From positions 66,708-71,715 of the forward strand of contig NVVT01000015.1 in assembly GCA_002733465.1 (NCBI GenBank): 5,008 bases of DNA, written 5' to 3'. How positions within the stretch are numbered: the stretch's first letter is position 1; the number at the start of each line of letters is the position of its first letter. Below are positions 1-5,008 of this stretch, one piece after another. This DNA comes from Kangiella sp. GTDB lineage: Bacteria; Pseudomonadota; Gammaproteobacteria; Enterobacterales; Kangiellaceae. The notes beneath the pieces were generated by a model. It saw only the letters and a program-made list of their open reading frames with translations, made no database searches and was not told the origin of the DNA. A program made the translations under genes and the position numbers.

Positions 1-1
1 T

Positions 2-940
2 TCTGCATGGCTTAAATGCCACTACCCCGCTGCATTTTATTGTGCCTTATTAAATAGCCAGCCAATGGGGTTTTATACGCCATCTCAACTCATACAAGAT
101 GCTAAAAGACACAACATCACTATTTTTGAAATTGATATTCGTTATAGCTTTTGGGATAGCTCGTTAGAGCATCATAAAAATAAATCTTATTTATTAGAAA
201 GCCAACCCGATCTTCGTTTAGGCTTAGCTCAAATAAAAGGCTTTTCCAAAGCTAGCGCAGAAAGAATCATTGAAGCTCGTACAATTTTAAATAAAGAAAA
301 AATGCACTTTATCAACCTACAAGATTTAGCGCATAGAGCAAAACTGGATAAGGGAGATTTGGATAAACTAATCGGAGCCAACGCTTGCAAATACCTCACT
401 AAAAACAGGCATCAAGGATTATGGCAAGCGGCAGCCATTGAATCTCCCAAACCACTTTTGGCCTCATATGAAAACCAACATCAATCATTTTTAACCGATC
501 AAATAGAAATGTCCGCTCCCAAAGTTCAAGAAAATATGCTCGCAGATTATGCTACAACAGGGTTAACATTGGGTGTTCATCCAATGGGTTTATTAAGAAG
601 CAAAGCGCCTTTTAATCGTTGTAAAACGGCCGAAAGCTTACCCTATTTACAAGCATCCAGTTATATACAAGTTGCCGGATTAGTCACCTGCAGACAAAGA
701 CCAGCAACCGCAACCGGCGTTTTATTTTTAACCTTAGAAGATGAAACAGGTAATATTAATATCGTCATTTGGGAAGCCTTACAAAAACGCTTTCGCCAAG
801 CTCTACTCAAAAGCCAAATATTGCTAATCAAAGGAAAAATGGAAAGAAAAAACAGCGTGGTTCATATCATTGCTGGTTATATTGAAGATCAAAGTCACGC
901 GATTGAACAGTTGAATAATCCGAGTCGTGATTTTCATTAA
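2..940 (+). CDS. dnaE2: Error-prone DNA polymerase DnaE2/ImuC, C-terminal part (5' end outside window)
   Basis: DnaE2 (ImuC) is the alternative C-family polymerase alpha subunit that performs mutagenic lesion bypass in the cytoplasm during the SOS response, normally with ImuA and ImuB. The frame is open from base 2, so the ATG at 65 is internal: it falls in the segment LLNSQPMGFYTPSQL, the usual end of the polymerase core. About 312 residues are visible, of a family length slightly over 1000. In order they show this core end, a helix-hairpin-helix segment around visible residues 71-95 (RLGLAQIKGFSKASAERI), a linker with GLTLGVHPMGLLR near residue 187, and an OB-fold domain around 220-297 (VAGLVTCRQRPATATG, then LEDETGNINIVIW). 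The terminal SRDFH is typical of DnaE2 and separates it from replicative DnaE. The PHP domain and catalytic aspartates lie upstream. imuA-imuB and a LexA box would be expected further left, but neither can be seen here. Confidence 0.95.
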   Translation, partial: SAWLKCHYPAAFYCALLNSQPMGFYTPSQLIQDAKRHNITIFEIDIRYSFWDSSLEHHKNKSYLLESQPDLRLGLAQIKGFSKASAERIIEARTILNKEKMHFINLQDLAHRAKLDKGDLDKLIGANACKYLTKNRHQGLWQAAAIESPKPLLASYENQHQSFLTDQIEMSAPKVQENMLADYATTGLTLGVHPMGLLRSKAPFNRCKTAESLPYLQASSYIQVAGLVTCRQRPATATGVLFLTLEDETGNINIVIWEALQKRFRQALLKSQILLIKGKMERKNSVVHIIAGYIEDQSHAIEQLNNPSRDFH

Positions 941-986
941 AAATAATTGATTCAGTCTAATTACAACAAAAAATGTCGCCTCTTAG

Positions 987-1076
987 TGGGCAGATGAATC
1001 CCATGATTTGTATGATCTTAAAGTGGATCGCTACAACTATTTTGGGAGTTTGATAGCAACTAAAAAAAACCGCTAA
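987..1076 (+). pseudogene. Possible relic of an IS5-type transposase
   Basis: Between two in-frame stops (TAG at 984, TAA at 1074) the reading frame gives 29 residues beginning WADESHDLYDL and ending SLIATKKNR. From memory, the spacing of AD, a following D and L, and a terminal KKNR about 28 residues later resembles the 'ADKGYDSDAL ... PPKKNR' part of the catalytic domain of IS5-family transposases. No start codon, ribosome binding site, flanking homology or terminal repeats were found, and the similarity is short enough to be chance. It is listed only because the segment reads more like protein than its surroundings. Confidence 0.18.
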
Positions 1077-1080
1077 GATC
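1014..1080. repeat. Nested imperfect inverted repeat
   Basis: GATCTTA at 1014-1020 is the exact reverse complement of TAAGATC at 1074-1080. Between them a second, imperfect stem can form, with GCTA plus AACT on the left (about 1030-1038) and AGTT plus TAGC on the right (about 1047-1058). The loop is ATTTTGGG. An eight-A run (1062-1069) lies inside the right half of the outer repeat. It does not fit an intrinsic terminator on either strand and lacks the core sites of an integron attC. Its role is unknown; it could be a degraded element end or chance. Confidence 0.35.
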
Positions 1081-1238
1081 TAAAAATGCGCGTTGCAATT
1101 GCCTGAACCGTATTCTTCATTATCAATTCTTCGATCTTTTTATTTGTAATTCTCTCTTAGATTTAGTAAAAAATAAGCAATATCTCGCTCTTTGCGTTGT
1201 GAAATCCAACTAATCAGATAACTTTATGTCAGGTTTAC

Positions 1239-1290
1239 TTGACACTATCATAAGTTCGTGACAATATGTAATGCATACCTTACATATAGT
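1239..1290 (+). promoter_or_regulatory. Candidate promoter region of the membrane protein/Xre operon
   Basis: A perfect TTGACA lies at 1239-1244, but the hexamers at standard spacing are weak: GACAAT at 1260-1265 (15 bp) or CAATAT at 1262-1267 (17 bp). A better -10-like hexamer, TATAGT (five of six matches), lies at 1285-1290 inside the inverted repeat, but its nearest good -35, GTGACA at 1258-1263, is 21 bp away. The -35/-10 pairing is therefore unresolved. If TATAGT is used, a protein bound to the palindrome would block RNA polymerase, as expected for autorepression. Confidence 0.35.
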
Positions 1291-1296
1291 AAGGTA
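1276..1296. promoter_or_regulatory. Perfect inverted repeat, probable Xre operator
   Basis: TACCTTAC (1276-1283) and GTAAGGTA (1289-1296) are exact reverse complements separated by the 5-bp AT-rich spacer ATATA. The 21-bp dyad matches the geometry of an operator for a dimeric helix-turn-helix protein. It lies 60 bp before the start codon of an operon whose second gene encodes a small Xre-type DNA-binding protein, so autoregulation is the simplest inference. Binding itself is not shown by the sequence. Confidence 0.6.
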
Positions 1297-1300
1297 AATC

Positions 1301-1314
1301 ATTCATTAATGAAT
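1301..1314. repeat. 14-bp perfect palindrome
   Basis: ATTCATTAATGAAT is fully self-complementary and starts 4 bp after the larger dyad. It could be a second binding site, or a short element in the 5' leader near the transcription start. Its AT-rich composition makes chance occurrence more likely than for the upstream dyad. Confidence 0.35.
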
Positions 1315-1356
1315 TACTGCCCTCCACAATAAAGGCATTAATTTTAGGAGAATACT

Positions 1357-1752
1357 ATGAAAGACTCTACACCCGAGAAAATATTTGTTAAACACTTTAT
1401 GACCGCCATGTTGGTTTTTCTCATCCTCATTGCGGTGCAAACCTTTACTTTAGAACTATTGAACATGCCTATTTGGCTACAAGTTATGGTTACACTTCTG
1501 CCAGTACTACCGTTAATTTGGGCATTTTTTATTTTTCGAGTGCAATATCGAGCGCTTGATGAATACATGAAAGCATTAACGGGCGAAGCATTTTTATGGA
1601 TAATTGGTATACTCTGCTTTTCATCATTTATATACGGCATGTTAGCCATGAAGTTTGCTATGCCTCCGGTGGAATTAGCGTTAATTACGCCAATCGTATT
1701 CGCTGGTCACGGCCTTATATTACGATTGTTAATTTGGAAAGACGATGAATAA
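1357..1752 (+). CDS. Small four-helix membrane protein paired with an Xre regulator
   Basis: This 131-residue inner-membrane protein has four predicted transmembrane segments, at about residues 16-35, 40-60, 78-97 and 105-125. A hydrophilic loop between helices 2 and 3 contains RALDEYMKALTGEAFL. I recall a similar DE...EA signature from small uncharacterised membrane proteins encoded next to Xre regulators, but I cannot name the family. There is no signal peptide or enzymatic motif. The N-terminal tail is charged and the C-terminus ends in the acidic KDDE. The start is supported by AGGAG at 1346-1350, six bases before the ATG. The last 8 bp overlap the downstream regulator gene, so the two are almost certainly translated together. 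It may sense a signal and control the regulator, or be its main target; neither can be decided from sequence. The antisense ORF over 1344-1649 is a shadow of this gene. Confidence 0.8.
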   Translation: MKDSTPEKIFVKHFMTAMLVFLILIAVQTFTLELLNMPIWLQVMVTLLPVLPLIWAFFIFRVQYRALDEYMKALTGEAFLWIIGILCFSSFIYGMLAMKFAMPPVELALITPIVFAGHGLILRLLIWKDDE

Positions 1753-1960
1753 TCGAATTAAGGTACTACGCGCAGAGCGAGATTGGTCACAACAAGTTCT
1801 GGCCGATAGGCTTGGTGTTTCTCGTCAAGCGGTCAATGCTATAGAAAGACGTAAGCATGACCCTTCTCTGCAGTTAGCATTCAATATCGCTGCACAATTT
1901 GGACATCAGATCGAAGATGTATTTTTCCCAGAGACGCAATCAAATTTAGAAGATGGTTAA
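1745..1960 (+). CDS. Xre-family helix-turn-helix transcriptional regulator
   Basis: This 71-residue protein is essentially a single Cro/C1-type DNA-binding domain. Residues 4-61 form the five-helix fold, with helix 2 around 15-22 (SQQVLADR), the recognition helix around 26-34 (SRQAVNAIE), then DPSLQLAFNIAAQFG and the terminal EDVFF. This matches the short stand-alone Xre proteins typified by 'WSQxxLAxxLGVSRQTVNAIE..KYxPSL'. There is no ligand or dimerisation domain beyond the core. The ATG lies inside the end of the membrane-protein gene (8-bp overlap), with GGA at 1736-1738 six bases upstream as a modest ribosome binding site. It probably binds the 21-bp dyad at 1276-1296 and represses its own operon. 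The partner membrane protein, or a downstream gene now decayed, may supply the signal. Confidence 0.92.
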   Translation: MNNRIKVLRAERDWSQQVLADRLGVSRQAVNAIERRKHDPSLQLAFNIAAQFGHQIEDVFFPETQSNLEDG

Positions 1961-1990
1961 TAAATCAATCTTTACTGATTAGGAGTTATT

Positions 1991-2184
1991 ATGAATTTTA
2001 AAAAATTACACCATGGCTATTAAGCATAATGTTAATTACGCATGCCTTTTTATTTAGCACCGATAGCATCGCTAACAATCAGCCTAGTATAACCGACGGT
2101 ATTGGTGATTGGCATGGAGTGTTAAAAACACCGAACGAAAATTTAACACTATGGTTATCTGTAATATCCATTAATAATTTTTAA
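1991..2184 (+). pseudogene. Frameshifted, truncated exported hydrolase-like gene
   Basis: A strong ribosome binding site (AGGAG, 1981-1985) precedes the ATG at 1991, but that frame stops at 2021 after only ten codons (MNFKKLHHGY). Moving to the frame that holds the ATG at 2029 continues as a good signal peptide (LSIMLITHAFLFSTDSIA) and a mature start with DGIGDWHGVLKTPNENLTL, ending at 2184. One missing T near 2020 (TATTAAG for TATTTAAG) would join the two parts into about 64 residues. The GDWxGxLKTP...L.L motif recalls the N-terminal region of periplasmic alpha/beta hydrolases and serine hydrolases of several hundred residues, so the catalytic domain is missing. The gene is 30 bp behind the Xre gene on the same strand and was probably its third operon member. 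A free-standing 51-residue ORF from 2029 is a less likely reading. Confidence 0.55.
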
Positions 2185-2198
2185 TTTAATTACTTGCT

Positions 2199-2477
2199 TT
2201 AAAAACAAGCATCCATCATATCTTTATTAAGCTCTTCAACTTTGTCTTTACTATTAGATAAATCATTTAGCCCCTCATTATAATACCTTGTAGCTCTATC
2301 ACATAAAGTTTTACTCCTAATGTATGATTGATCTTTTTGATGCTGAATCATTCCACCTATTCCATTGTATTCAGTTCTATCTGACGGTTTCCGATCTTTT
2401 TGGTAAGCCGATGGTATAGTTGCACCGCATGAACTTAATCCAAAAACGATAATCAATATCGATAGACGATAAAACAT
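2199..2477 (-). CDS. Small orphan lipoprotein
   Basis: This 92-residue protein has a lipoprotein signal peptide: positively charged MFYR, a hydrophobic core (SILIIVFGL), and lipobox LSSC with the lipidated cysteine at residue 17. The next residue is glycine, not aspartate, so the outer membrane is the predicted location. The mature part is hydrophilic, with a glycine patch (NGIGGM, 38-43) and a probable helical C-terminal half rich in D, K and E. Two further cysteines, at 59 and 91, could form a disulfide. I do not recognise a family. The ATG is supported by AAGGA seven bases upstream (complement of 2485-2489). A -10-like TATAAG (complement of 2500-2505) lies further up without a clear -35. 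It is 63 bp downstream of the DUF4386 gene on the same strand, so it may be co-transcribed or have its own promoter. It converges with the decayed hydrolase. Confidence 0.75.
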   Translation of the reverse strand: MFYRLSILIIVFGLSSCGATIPSAYQKDRKPSDRTEYNGIGGMIQHQKDQSYIRSKTLCDRATRYYNEGLNDLSNSKDKVEELNKDMMDACF

Positions 2478-2533
2478 GATGTAATCCTTTATTATTGAAC
2501 TTATAAAATCTTTGTGAAAACAAATGACCTATT

Positions 2534-2553
2534 TAATCCTTCAAGTAGGATTA
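2534..2553 (-). other. Hairpin enclosing the DUF4386 stop codon
   Basis: TAATCCT (2534-2540) and AGGATTA (2547-2553) are exact reverse complements around a 6-base loop, and the loop contains the TGA stop of the DUF4386 gene (2541-2543). No U-run follows on the minus strand, so it is not a standard intrinsic terminator. It could stabilise the upstream mRNA or mark a processing point before the lipoprotein gene. Confidence 0.3.
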
Positions 2554-3245
2554 CTTCTTCGCCAGTGTTGAAGATTAACGCCTTTAATTAAAAGCCATAA
2601 CGGTAAAACGATTTCGCCGATAAAAGTAAACTCACTAAAGCCAAACTTAAGTTCTGGAAAAACGAGCCAATTAAAAACATCCACTATATATCCCAGACCT
2701 GCTATCACCATCATCAATCCGATGGTCTTAGGTAAAAATCCAGAATCGATGATCAACCGCCCCATTGGCAATAACCACAGACCCCAAAATATCTGGGCAA
2801 TGATCACACCACTTTCATGTAAATCGAGAAATAGTTGAATCAAAACTATATACTGTTCTGATCCGTTGCCTGCTAACAGTTCAGTTTTAGTTAATATAAG
2901 AATGGCACAATAATTCAACTCATTCAGCATTGCGATAGGTACCGCAAGCAAACTAAAAATAACCATTAGCACAGCATAATTTCGATTGACTGGTTTTAGT
3001 AGTTTATAAAGGGTTAATACAAGGAAGATATTAACTAGTTGAGCAATTAACGCATTCACAATACTTAAGCGAAAAAGCATGTTATTGTCGTTAATTTTAG
3101 CAATTGTCGCTACCGTATCACCTGGGACTACCAGTATATTAGGAACATAAAGGATCCCAAAAATACCTAATGGGATCAGCAACAAATATAGTAGTCCTGA
3201 TATCCTTGCAATGTTCTGGGGCTTATTTGTATTAACTAATGTCAT
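2541..3245 (-). CDS. DUF4386 family six-helix membrane protein
   Basis: The protein is an integral membrane protein of unknown function that fits the DUF4386 family in length and pattern. The N-terminus NIARISGLLYLLLIPLGIFG is characteristic, followed by a periplasmic-type loop with VPGDTVATIAKI. Six predicted helices lie at about residues 15-35, 60-82, 90-115, 145-165, 172-192 and 205-222. Conserved-looking features include LHESGVIIAQIFWGLWLLPMG in helix 4 and the glycine-rich start of helix 5. I chose the ATG at 3245 (234 residues) because a GTGAG motif lies seven bases upstream and the family usually begins just before the first helix. An in-frame ATG at 3275 would add ten residues (MKYFSKVRNI) but has no good ribosome binding site. 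The gene is divergent from an AraC/GyrI regulator, which is the likely controller. No catalytic residues can be assigned. Confidence 0.88.
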   Translation of the reverse strand: MTLVNTNKPQNIARISGLLYLLLIPLGIFGILYVPNILVVPGDTVATIAKINDNNMLFRLSIVNALIAQLVNIFLVLTLYKLLKPVNRNYAVLMVIFSLLAVPIAMLNELNYCAILILTKTELLAGNGSEQYIVLIQLFLDLHESGVIIAQIFWGLWLLPMGRLIIDSGFLPKTIGLMMVIAGLGYIVDVFNWLVFPELKFGFSEFTFIGEIVLPLWLLIKGVNLQHWRRSNPT

Positions 3246-3350
3246 TATATTTCTCACTTTGCTAAAATATTTCATTGGCTTATTTAGTTTCGGTGTATTC
3301 TAGAGTTAGAAACGATATCATTCTTGATAATATGTGCTATTGAGATTGAA

Positions 3351-3397
3351 GGTCTTCAACATTGTGGATCTTCAACATTTTGGATCTTCAACATTGT
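3351..3397 (+). repeat. Three tandem copies of a 15-16 bp repeat
   Basis: The units are GGTCTTCAACATTGT (3351-3365), GGATCTTCAACATTTT (3366-3381) and GGATCTTCAACATTGT (3382-3397). Units two and three differ at one base, and the first lacks one A. The first copy also forms TTGAAG-GT-CTTCAA (3346-3359). The array lies in the divergent promoter region of an AraC-type regulator, a place where direct-repeat binding sites are common. A slippage-generated microrepeat is the alternative. Confidence 0.8.
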
Positions 3398-3450
3398 TGC
3401 TCTACATTACTTGCTAATTTAAAAACTTAGTTCAGAATATAAAACTCAAT

Positions 3451-3464
3451 AACGTAGGAACGTT
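3451..3464 (+). promoter_or_regulatory. Ribosome binding site of the AraC/GyrI gene in a small hairpin loop
   Basis: AACGT (3451-3455) and ACGTT (3460-3464) are complementary and enclose AGGA (3456-3459), the only Shine-Dalgarno-like sequence before the ATG at 3471. The AGGAA core is ten bases from the start, slightly far. The 5-bp stem is weak, so it may have little effect, but it supports 3471 over the in-frame ATG at 3489, which has no ribosome binding site. Confidence 0.35.
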
Positions 3465-3470
3465 AGATTC

Positions 3471-4361
3471 ATGCAAAATAATTTAATAATGATTCAAGGA
3501 TTGGTCGATCATATTGAAGAAAATCTATCTGAAGATGTCAATATAGTTAGCCTCGCAAAATCCCTCAATCTATCACCTTGGCATTTTCAGCGAGTATTTA
3601 AAAGTTTAATAGGCGACACTTTAGGCGGATATGTCAGGGGTAGAAGATTAACTCGGGCAGCTCAATTATTATTATCCTCTGACTTTGGTATCTTAGATAT
3701 TGCTTTTGATGTGGGTTTTACTTCCCATGAAGCCTTTACCCGCTCATTTAAATCATATTATAAGGTTACGCCCAAATCATTTAAAAAAGACAAACCGGTT
3801 GTGACACTTAATAGGAAACCGATATTAACCACTGACCTATATATTCATTTGACCAAGTATATGGTTCAAGAACCTTTTATAGATATAAGAAAAGCACAAA
3901 CGATTGTTGGCGTACCAACAAAGATACCTTCGCCCTTTGTTGCAGATGAACAACATTGTGACTTACTCTTCCCGACATGGATAAAACTGTTTGATCGTCA
4001 ATCAGAAATTGCCAATCGTATCAAAAATAAGCACTACTCAGTCAGCATCAGTCCTTCAGGAAATTTTACTGAAGCTACGGTAGATTATATCGCAGCAGTT
4101 CCAGTCACTAAATTGAGTGACATTCCGGAAGACCTAACATCTTACACATTCCCTAAACAACTAGTGGCCATTTTTGATATAGCCATTATTGAAAAAGACA
4201 CTATCGATAAAACCATCGACTATATCTATGGCTATTGGCTACCAAATTCTCCTTATACACGAGCAAAAGGAGAAGACTACGAATCGTTTGATAACTTTAG
4301 CTTGGATGGCGATCCGCTCAATAAATCGCAATACATATTGCCTCTTCAATTAAAAGAATAG
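3471..4361 (+). CDS. AraC-family regulator with C-terminal GyrI-like effector-binding domain
   Basis: This 296-residue cytoplasmic transcription factor has the same domain order and about the same length as E. coli Rob. The N-terminal AraC/XylS DNA-binding domain spans about residues 8-106. Its first helix-turn-helix is around 25-45 (VSLAKSLNLSPWHFQRVFK) and its second around 74-95 (ILDIAFDVGFTSHEAFTRSFK), closing with the conserved YYKVTPKSF. The rest, from about residue 138, is a GyrI-like (SOUL/BmrR-type) ligand-binding fold, with YIAAVPVTKLSDIPEDLTSYTFP typical of its second half and IYGYWLPNSPYTRA near the end. Such domains bind small, often hydrophobic or cationic, molecules; the ligand here is unknown. 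The gene is divergent from DUF4386, which it probably regulates through the shared 225-bp region with tandem repeats. A role in drug or stress response is inference from the family. Confidence 0.93.
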   Translation: MQNNLIMIQGLVDHIEENLSEDVNIVSLAKSLNLSPWHFQRVFKSLIGDTLGGYVRGRRLTRAAQLLLSSDFGILDIAFDVGFTSHEAFTRSFKSYYKVTPKSFKKDKPVVTLNRKPILTTDLYIHLTKYMVQEPFIDIRKAQTIVGVPTKIPSPFVADEQHCDLLFPTWIKLFDRQSEIANRIKNKHYSVSISPSGNFTEATVDYIAAVPVTKLSDIPEDLTSYTFPKQLVAIFDIAIIEKDTIDKTIDYIYGYWLPNSPYTRAKGEDYESFDNFSLDGDPLNKSQYILPLQLKE

Positions 4362-4387
4362 TCGCAGTCCTCATTGTAAAATCTATA

Positions 4388-4412
4388 CTTCTTTAATGCC
4401 TATTTAAAGAGG
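4388..4412 (+). terminator. Weak hairpin after the AraC/GyrI gene
   Basis: CTTCTTTAA (4388-4396) pairs with TTAAAGAGG (4404-4412) as nine base pairs including one G-U wobble, around a 7-base loop. It begins 27 bp after the stop codon. The stem is AT-rich and the bases that follow are not a T-run, so it is at best an inefficient terminator or an mRNA 3'-end stabiliser. Confidence 0.3.
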
Positions 4413-4530
4413 CCTGTCATTGGTGATTTTATCGTTAATGCTCAATTGTTTTTATTCAATTAATACCTACAGCACTAATTATCAAGAAATGAAATCCTCT
4501 ATCTATAAAATGTAATCAAATCTAACTAGG

Positions 4531-4560
4531 TTGCTAAAACTTACAGCGCCTTTGTCTATT
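4531..4560 (+). promoter_or_regulatory. Candidate promoter of the serine hydrolase gene
   Basis: TTGCTA (4531-4536) and TCTATT (4555-4560) are separated by 18 bp; each matches the sigma-70 consensus at four of six positions. The pair ends 30 bp before the start codon, a sensible distance. No operator-like dyad is evident. The match is weak and could be chance in AT-rich DNA. Confidence 0.28.
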
Positions 4561-4590
4561 TCAAAAACATTTAATATAGAGGAATTAACT

Positions 4591-5008
4591 ATGTATTATT
4601 CAAAACAACTGCTTCTAAGCAGCTTAATGGCTGCCTCACTATTTATCCTACAGGGTTGTGGCTCCTGTAGTTCAACGACACCTCCTCCCCCACCTGTAGA
4701 GCCAATTATTATTGACTATCAAACGGTCATCAATGACCTAATATCGGCAGAAATTCCAGGCATTGTACTTTTAGTAGACTCACCAACGTCTCAGTTTTTG
4801 GGCAGCGCTGGAGTTTCTAACCTAGAAACCCAGCAAGCGATGCAAGTTTCCGATGTCATGCCCACCGCCAGTACCGGTAAAAAAATGATCGCTCTGCTTG
4901 CTGTTCAGTTAGCTGATGAAGGTTTACTTAATCTTGATGACACGCTAGATATTTGGCTCAGCGAAGATATTTTATCGCGTATTCCTAATAGTCAGCAGAT
5001 GACAATGC
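4591..5008 (+). CDS. Lipoprotein of the serine beta-lactamase/carboxypeptidase fold (3' end outside window)
   Basis: The visible 139 codons start a secreted serine hydrolase of the beta-lactamase family (class C/D-Ala-D-Ala carboxypeptidase-like, Pfam Beta-lactamase). The signal peptide ends in lipobox LQGC with the lipidated cysteine at residue 23, then GSCSS and a proline linker (PPPPP, 31-35); glycine after the cysteine predicts an outer-membrane anchor. The domain begins near residue 42. The active-site SxxK motif is STGK at 94-97, within PTASTGKKMIALLAVQL, followed by the expected ADEGLLNLDDTLDIWL at 108-123. The catalytic Tyr and the KTG-type motif should lie past the window. The start is well supported by GAGGA at 4579-4583, seven bases upstream. 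The substrate could be peptidoglycan peptides, D-amino-acid peptides or esters; antibiotic resistance should not be assumed. It follows the AraC/GyrI gene by 229 bp, with no evidence for co-transcription. Confidence 0.92.
   Translation, partial: MYYSKQLLLSSLMAASLFILQGCGSCSSTTPPPPPVEPIIIDYQTVINDLISAEIPGIVLLVDSPTSQFLGSAGVSNLETQQAMQVSDVMPTASTGKKMIALLAVQLADEGLLNLDDTLDIWLSEDILSRIPNSQQMTM

Larger units (their letters stand above)
941..1356. other. Intergenic stretch with no convincing intact gene
   Basis: These 416 bases separate dnaE2 from the membrane-protein/Xre operon. No ORF of reasonable length with a ribosome binding site is present on either strand. No stem followed by a T-run marks the end of dnaE2. 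The left third (about 985-1080) carries a nested imperfect inverted repeat and a 29-codon stretch that resembles part of a transposase. The middle (about 1080-1230) is AT-rich and featureless apart from the short palindrome GCAATTGC. The right end (about 1239-1350) is the control region of the next operon, with promoter-like hexamers, two palindromes and a ribosome binding site. Confidence 0.7.
3246..3470. promoter_or_regulatory. Divergent control region between DUF4386 and araC-type genes
   Basis: This region must hold the 5' ends of both flanking genes. Toward the regulator, TATAAA at 3438-3443 is a good -10 match; TTGCTA at 3411-3416 is the nearest -35-like hexamer but is 21 bp away. Toward DUF4386, TAGAAT (complement of 3297-3302) is a possible -10 without a clear -35. 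Poor -35 elements would fit an activator-dependent promoter. Three tandem repeats and a small inverted repeat lie between the two candidate promoters. Confidence 0.45.

Noticed and set aside
65..940. A complete 291-residue gene starting at the ATG at 65
   Set aside because: The frame is open to the window edge and the upstream codons encode conserved DnaE2 sequence, so the ATG is internal.
1014..1080. Integron attC site
   Set aside because: The nested stems suggested it, but the RYYYAAC and GTTRRRY core sites are absent at the ends and no integron integrase or cassette structure is seen.
1344..1649. Minus-strand 101-residue ORF
   Set aside because: It lies wholly opposite the 4-TM protein gene, has no clear ribosome binding site, and its composition is that of an antisense shadow of hydrophobic codons.
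2187..2212. Possible bidirectional terminator between the decayed hydrolase and the lipoprotein gene
   Set aside because: Only a 5-bp stem (TGCTT/AAGCA) forms, it overlaps the lipoprotein stop codon, and no strong T-run follows on either strand.
3245..3275. Upstream start for the DUF4386 protein
   Set aside because: The ATG at 3275 lacks a Shine-Dalgarno sequence, whereas 3245 has GTGAG at proper spacing and fits the family N-terminus; it is kept only as an alternative.
4444..4461. AATTG/CAATT inverted repeat upstream of the serine hydrolase gene
   Set aside because: The arms are five AT-rich base pairs with an 8-base loop, expected by chance in this composition.

Overview
The window is AT-rich, and its gene families point to a Gram-negative gammaproteobacterium, probably marine or aquatic: an ImuC/DnaE2 error-prone polymerase, two lipoproteins with classical lipoboxes, an AraC/GyrI regulator and a class C beta-lactamase-fold hydrolase. 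The genus cannot be fixed from the sequence alone. No rRNA, tRNA, CRISPR array or intact mobile element is visible. The gene order looks like ordinary accessory chromosome: short operons, one decayed gene and several small regulatory palindromes.

Layout. At 2-940 (+) lies the C-terminal part of dnaE2 (imuC), entering from upstream. It is followed by a 416-base non-coding stretch (941-1356) with a nested imperfect inverted repeat, a possible short transposase relic and, at its right end, the control region of the next operon. That operon (1357-1960, +) encodes a four-helix membrane protein and, overlapping it by 8 bp, a 71-residue Xre-type regulator. A perfect 8+8 bp inverted repeat (1276-1296) upstream is the best candidate operator. 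Directly downstream (1991-2184) is the start of an exported hydrolase-like gene that is frameshifted and cut short.

Two minus-strand genes follow: a small orphan lipoprotein (2199-2477) and, upstream of it on that strand, a DUF4386 six-helix membrane protein (2541-3245). The DUF4386 gene is divergent from an AraC-type regulator with a C-terminal GyrI-like effector-binding domain (3471-4361, +). The shared intergenic region holds three tandem copies of a 15-16 bp repeat. The window ends inside a lipoprotein of the serine beta-lactamase/D-Ala-D-Ala carboxypeptidase fold (4591 onward, +).

Functional reading. Two regulator/membrane-protein pairs stand out: Xre with a 4-TM protein in one operon, and AraC-GyrI with DUF4386 in divergent orientation. 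Both look like small switches whose signals are unknown. I found no convincing new multi-gene system. The most checkable points are the Xre operator, the tandem repeats in the AraC/DUF4386 promoter region, and the decayed hydrolase.
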